A program made the position numbers and the translations under genes. A stretch of 64,000 nucleotides of DNA from Merluccius polli. Taxonomy: Eukaryota; Chordata; Actinopteri; Gadiformes; Merlucciidae. The stretch spans positions 47,501 to 111,500 of the forward strand of contig JAOPHQ010001755.1 in the NCBI GenBank assembly GCA_030340625.1, read 5' to 3'. The first letter of the stretch is position 1, and every line of letters starts with the position of its first letter. Below, piece after piece: positions 58,916 through 64,000 of this stretch. The notes under the pieces were generated by a model. That model ran no database searches. It saw only the letters and a list, made by a program, of their open reading frames with translations, and was not told where the DNA came from.

Positions 58916-60140
58916 TCATGGACACAATCCACTACTATGGACAATTGAAGGTTGTCGTATATGAGATATTGCGTCTAGGACAAATGAGACTTCTAAATGT
59001 TAAAGTAACACACAATAGTTGTAGAAGTATAAAAGTATTTAATGTATGCATACAAAAGACTCCTCTCTAACAGAATGTGGCCCAGATTATAATGCCACTA
59101 TTTGTATAGTATAGTATTTTATACAAGTTTGACCCCACCCCAGGAACCCCAGATTAGATTAACATATCATTATCTGTGAAGTGTGTCACCTTTTCCTTCT
59201 TTAACAGACTGAAACCAATCACATGACACTACACATTTATAAGTTAGGAACTGGTTGACATGACCTATTCAAAAGGAAATGCCCATGTAAGGTATTAGTG
59301 TGGGTGTATAGTAGAACAGTTGAGGTCGTATTGTATTGTTGAGTGGGCTGTGTGGGTCCATCTGGTCTGAAACACCTGACCCCTGGACCCCGCAAGAGCA
59401 TGATAACTGGATTTTCCCACCACAGGGTTAAACTGCCAACTTCCCCTTCCAACGTCCATGTCTCGAAGAAACAAATGCAATCTATCTTTGCATTTTGCCA
59501 ATTGTTGCAAAACCTTGTGGGGGGAAAAATATTTTGCAAATGTTGCTGCTATGGCTTGTTGGGATCCGGTCTGTTTAGTTTCTGAGTTTACGTATTCAGG
59601 GTTATAAAGAGTTTGTGTATGGTTGTCTATATGTAGCGTCCATCGTGCAGAGCGCACAGCCAAACAAGGCCGTCGTACAAGCCAAAAGACACGTGTGCAC
59701 GCATGCACACGCACACACACACACACACGCACACACACTCTTGACCGTTTCGTGTTCCTATCTTTGTTTCTGTGAGCAATAAATAAACAATGGCAAGAGA
59801 ACAATGGGGTACATATTTTGTGTCGTTCAGGGAGATAAAAAGAGAGTATCAACACACGCTTAATAAGCAATATTCCACTGGCAACTATCTCCCGTTATTG
59901 TAGACATTCGTTAAGTTGTTCTCGAGTACGTACGGATGCTTTACATGCACTATATATCTCCATTCACCTTAACCTTTATGTACAGAAGAAAATGGCAGGG
60001 TAGACCTCCCCTGGTGGGGGGAGCCCACCGGTGACCCTGGGATTCATTCAGTCTTCGTACTCTAGTCTCGAGGCGACATCGTGGAAATGCTGGAAATGCT
60101 GCTCGTACATAAAGATATCCGTTGCTGGCCACGAGCATAA
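58916..60140. other. Intergenic, no supported gene
   Basis: A (CA)n tract lies at 59707-59740. A minus-strand open frame (about 59300-59660) has no start or splice support. Exon-like minus-strand sequence at 60052-60125 is treated under findings. Confidence 0.4.
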
Positions 60141-60423
60141 CCCCCCCCCCCCCCCCCCCCCCTCCCAGCCCCCAGGATGGCGTGTGTGACTTTCTATGCA
60201 CACAATGTGCGCACGCAAAGGCACCACTCCTCCCACCAGCTGAGTGTTACCACGGTGACGTCAACCACAGACTCCGGTCTCCGCAACCCAGTCTCCCCCT
60301 CACTGCTGGGGGTGGCGCACGTGTGTTGCATGTTGTCTGTCACGCCGATCCGACGTAACAGGGAATTCTACTGTATCGACAGCAACACCCTCCCACCCTC
60401 CCATCCCCCCCCCCCCCCCCCCC
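60141..60423. repeat. Two C-runs (22 and about 19 bp)
   Basis: C-runs at 60141-60162 and 60405-60423 flank 240 bp of ordinary sequence. Both could form G-quadruplexes on the minus strand. Confidence 0.9.
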
Positions 60424-61329
60424 ATATCCTCCCACCACCACCTCCACCACCAATTCAGAGAAACACCAATACAGAGTTGTCAACAACCTGACAATGCAGA
60501 TGCCTGCAAATGCTATATTTAACAGATATTTATACCTGCCGTTGTCAGCATCCAAACCTCTGTTTATGCCAGCCATTGTTGTCCTATAAACAGCTCATAA
60601 ACAATCTCAACGCCCTGTGTCGTCTTTCTCTCTGTTTTACATGATTATGAGGGTGTATGTATAAAGCTGGACTGTGTGTCTATTGTCTGTGCAGGATCAG
60701 AACCGCTGGAGTGCGACCCAAAACTAACTCTTTCCTTTCCTTTTTCTGGCGCTCCTTTGTTGTAGCACGAACACTTAGGGGATTAGACACACCGGATGGA
60801 GGCAGATGATGTGGTGAATGATAAAGGTGCTTTCTGTGTCTGCCTGTCTGCAGCCAGGCTGTCTGTCTGTAGCCAGGCTGTCTGTCCGTCTGGAGCACCT
60901 ATTGTGTTATGTCTATCCAGTGGACGGTCGTCGGATGCAAGGGTTTAGTATTATTAGTATAATAGTATAATATATGTAAGGGTTTAGGTATTATTAGCAA
61001 TTAGCAATTGTACAATTGTTCAGTGATTTTAATCCTTCTCAAAATGTGTTAAAATGGGGGTTTTAAGCAACACAAATTAAAAATAATAATTGCTGAGGAC
61101 ACTGCCCCCAGACCCTGCTACCCACTTTTGGGATAAGCCCCCAATGGTTTCATGTGCCAAAAATGCCCTGATGTAACTAAATATGTCGGTATTGAAATGC
61201 ATAACCATTATTAATATTCCAAGACGTTATATAATCCTACCGATGTCGAGATGTACCCAAAATGTGTGGTTCTCTGACTGTGTCAGTCTATCCCTGTGTC
61301 TTGAATCCAGCTAAACCTGACCATGTTGT
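60424..61329. other. Intergenic, nothing recognised
   Basis: No exon or named repeat supported. A short tandem of GTCTGTCTGTAGCCAGGCT-like sequence lies at about 60846-60892. Confidence 0.45.
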
Positions 61330-61490
61330 TTTTATGTCTTTCTAATGTTTGTTTTGACATGCTCAATTCTATAATTTTGTACGCTTTTACTTGTACTGGT
61401 GTGCTATCATGGCCATGGTCTCCCTCGAAAAATGTATTTTAATCTCAAGGGAGTTCCTGGTTAAATAAAAATACATTAAAACAAATAAAA
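61330..61490 (+). mobile_element. LINE 3' tail
   Basis: 'atctcaagggagttcctggt' then TAAATAAAAATAC; same family as the tails at 40180-40325 and 53790-53880. Confidence 0.65.
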
Positions 61491-62700
61491 TCAATGATAA
61501 AATCTTATTTTTATAGTAATGGCCGTCACGCCGTGGCCTCCCGCTTCTCATCAATCATCTGAAGGCAAAATGGTCAGTTTTCACGTCATTGAAGTTCAAC
61601 ATACAATCAGTAACAACAATAGTAGGAAGACAGATGGGAGGTTGGCTCACAATCAGATATTAGGTCTACATGTAGACCTGCATGTAAGGCCACATATAGG
61701 CCCATTCTTTCTAATGAGCCTGGGTTTTATGTGTAGACACGTAACAGTATCAGGCAAAGAAGTCACAATTTCCATGAGCATGCTTCCTGTTCCCAGGCCA
61801 GTTCAGTTTCAGAAGATCTTTATGACCTCTTATGGGTAATTCTTGTATTCCTTCTTAAAACAATATAAAAATGCCACCGTGCAAATATAAATCTCAGATA
61901 GGGATGCGATAAGAATTATATGAAGGTCTGTTTTTTGTACTTTATTTTTAGTACCATTATTTTTAGAGTTTATTTTTGTACCATTTCATGAGTGAATGGC
62001 AAGATGAACAAACACAGGCAGCAGTTACCAGCAATGTTTTGTCAGATTTCCCTGGAGGATGTTTTCACCTAAACACATGCAGCCTCTTATTTAGTATTTA
62101 CAACTTTGGTTTGTGGTTCTGGTAAAAGATCTTGTCTTTTACGACCGCAAATAAAACAATGATAAACAAGGTGATTGCCAGAAATGAATGAAAATGTAAT
62201 GTTATAATTTATTATTGATATAATATAAGATATTATCATATCTTTCCAATGTGTTGACCAATGTTAAGTTAGTATAGTACCAAATGTTAAGTAGGGCATT
62301 ATATGTTAAATATTTATCTTTGTTGTATTTGTTGTATCCATCTTCTTGTATCTATCTTCTGTGATATCCAAGTGTTGTGTTGTGTCAAGAATGAGGACGA
62401 GAAAGGTTGAGGGCTTATAGGTATTGGTTATTTGTCTATGTAATCTTTAGATATGTAGCTTCAGATTTACTTTCAAATCATATTTGGCTTTAGACAGTAA
62501 ATGTCACAGGAAAATGTGCCAGTTAGCGTTTCCAGGTGGTGTGGTCTGCCTGCATGTCAAGTGCATGAGGTGGCTACGTGACTGATGTTGTGTCTCTGGT
62601 CTATTCAGGGACAGGGGCTGCTTATTTTATTTGGCCCTTTATTTGGACTTCCCTGACAAGTGACCCCCTCCCCATCCTCTCCCTCCATCCTCTCCAGTAA
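61491..62700. other. Intergenic, nothing recognised
   Basis: AT-rich with one 106-codon open frame at 61519-61839 that lacks any recognisable motif or splice context. Confidence 0.45.
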
Positions 62701-62711
62701 TCATGCACATG

Positions 62712-62734
62712 CACGCACGCACGCATGCGGATAG

Positions 62735-62790
<56 letters not shown>

Positions 62791-62865
62791 AATTAAGTAA
62801 GTAAGTAAAGCTTTATTTATATAGCACTTTTATAACACGCAGCTACAAAGTGCTGCACACACACA
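62712..62865 (-). mobile_element. (CA)n tract and reversed retroelement tail
   Basis: CA repeats (62738-62786) followed by AAGCTTTATTTATATAGCAC and TACAAAGTGCTGCACA, the reverse of a LINE/SINE 3' end. Confidence 0.6.
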
Positions 62866-63329
62866 CACAAAATATGAACGAATAAATAAATAAGGTAGAA
62901 ATACATTCAAAATACAAAACACAGCACAATGAGAGACAAACCAACCAAAAACAAACCAAAAGATAAGACAGTTACAACATAGTTACAGGATACCTGTCGT
63001 TAAACGGGGCCTGAATCCTGAGGTTTCAACTGTCCAATGGTCTGGCGCATTGTTCTCAATCCATTTCTGCCAACAGCCATAACAAAGGGGGGTGTTGCTA
63101 AATCTGGCCACCAGTGGGTAACAGGTGAAGTATGACGTGTTTTTTTTTCTCCGTCTACTGTACGTGACCAGCCCAGGGTCTGTGAGTGCCAGTGGACGAC
63201 GCCATGGCAGCCGATAACACTAACAAGCTTCCTGTCATTACCGCTAATTGATCGTCGCCCGGAACTCGGCAGACACCCCTGGGTGGGGCGGGACTGTGTG
63301 CACGTCGGGCGTAGTTCAGTCTACCGGTG

Positions 63330-63880
63330 GGTGGACATTCACATTTAGTCTTTACACCGATTCTTCAATTCTTGCATTGGCTCCCCGTATGTCAGAGAAT
63401 CGACTTCAAAATACTACGGCTCACCTATAAATCACTACATGGCGTAGGGCCAAAGTATATCACGGAAATGCGTAGCTACGCAAGCCTCCTAGGTCGCTAA
63501 GATCATCTGTTAATCTGTATTGACTGGATCCCAGACTCTGGTTTCCTGGAGTCAATACAAAACATGGAAAAGCAGGATTTAGTTAGATTTGCAGCAAATA
63601 GCTGGAATAAACTTCCTGAAGATTTAAGACTTGCCCCAACTCTGACTACTTTTAAATCAAGACTAAAAACGTTTATGTTCACTTTAGCCTTCTGCTAAAT
63701 CTGAACTATATTGCACTTTTAACTTTACTGCACTTTTTTGTTCTTATTCTTTTATAACATTTTGTAACTGTTCTTCATTATTTTCTTATTTCATTTTCTT
63801 GTTTCATTGTGTGAAGCACTTTGAGTCTGCCTCGTGTATGAAATGTGCAATATAAATAAAGTTGCCTTGCCTTGCCTATC
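63330..63880 (+). mobile_element. 3' end of an L2-type LINE
   Basis: Translation gives the C-terminal L2 pattern LHWLPVCQRIDFKILRLTYK, then SLHGVGPKYI. After a frame break comes WNKLPEDLRLAPTLTTFKSR ending in a stop, followed by GAAGCACTTTGAGTCTGCC and TATAAATAAAG. It is a 5'-truncated, inactive copy. Confidence 0.85.
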
Positions 63881-63935
63881 TTTGATTCACAGATGAGTCA
63901 GTGATTGTCATACTACGAGACACACAAAACGGGAC

Positions 63936-63977
63936 AACCAACAACAACAACAACAACAACAACAACAGCAACAACAA
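63936..63977. repeat. (CAA)n microsatellite
   Basis: CAA repeats with one CAG interruption at the window edge. Confidence 0.95.
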
Positions 63978-64000
63978 ACTTTTACAACAAACGTATTTGT

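Noticed and set aside
59295..59870. 191-codon minus-strand ORF
   Set aside because: Part is a CA array and the rest has no motif, start context or splice signals.

Overview
This is teleost fish nuclear DNA. Its genes have small exons, GT-AG introns and no operons. It carries fish-type L2 and SINE 3' ends, many MITEs, and a very high density of (CA)n/(TG)n microsatellites, some over 100 bp. That density resembles gadiform (cod-like) genomes, but assignment to that order is only an inference.

Three protein-coding genes account for the coding content. (1) A preprocholecystokinin gene (cck) lies on the + strand at about 4148-8240: a non-coding exon 1 behind a recognisable promoter, then three coding exons encoding 135 residues. 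(2) A complete mroh1 gene (maestro HEAT-like repeat family member 1) lies on the - strand. I reconstructed 44 coding exons at 43504-13254; phases agree at every junction and the product is about 1,639 residues, close to my memory of the human protein (~1,640). One intron is GC-AG and one has the hallmarks of a U12-type intron. (3) An NCAM-family cell adhesion gene lies on the - strand at 55845-46630: signal peptide, three Ig domains rather than the usual five, two fibronectin III domains, a transmembrane segment and a short tail whose end depends on whether the last intron is spliced.

Layout: 1-4050 is 5' flank of cck with an old L2 reverse-transcriptase fragment. Cck converges on mroh1. Between them, at 9689-9972, lies a nearly identical but broken copy of mroh1 exons 31-32. 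The mroh1 introns hold many mobile-element remnants, including a MITE nested in an older repeat whose empty site is preserved elsewhere in the window. The region 44.05-44.56 kb is the GC-rich mroh1 promoter, followed upstream by a 33-bp minisatellite. The ncam-like gene follows on the same strand, with a 52-bp minisatellite in intron 2. From 56.3 kb to the end there is no convincing gene, only repeats and an L2 3' end.

The three genes are not an obvious functional unit: a gut/brain peptide, a HEAT-repeat protein linked to lysosomes, and an adhesion receptor. I did not find a new multi-gene system. The most notable observations concern gene structure: the U12-type intron, the stop codon inside a consensus splice donor, microsatellites that serve as splice-site sequence, the recent exon-pair duplication, and the compact NCAM paralogue.
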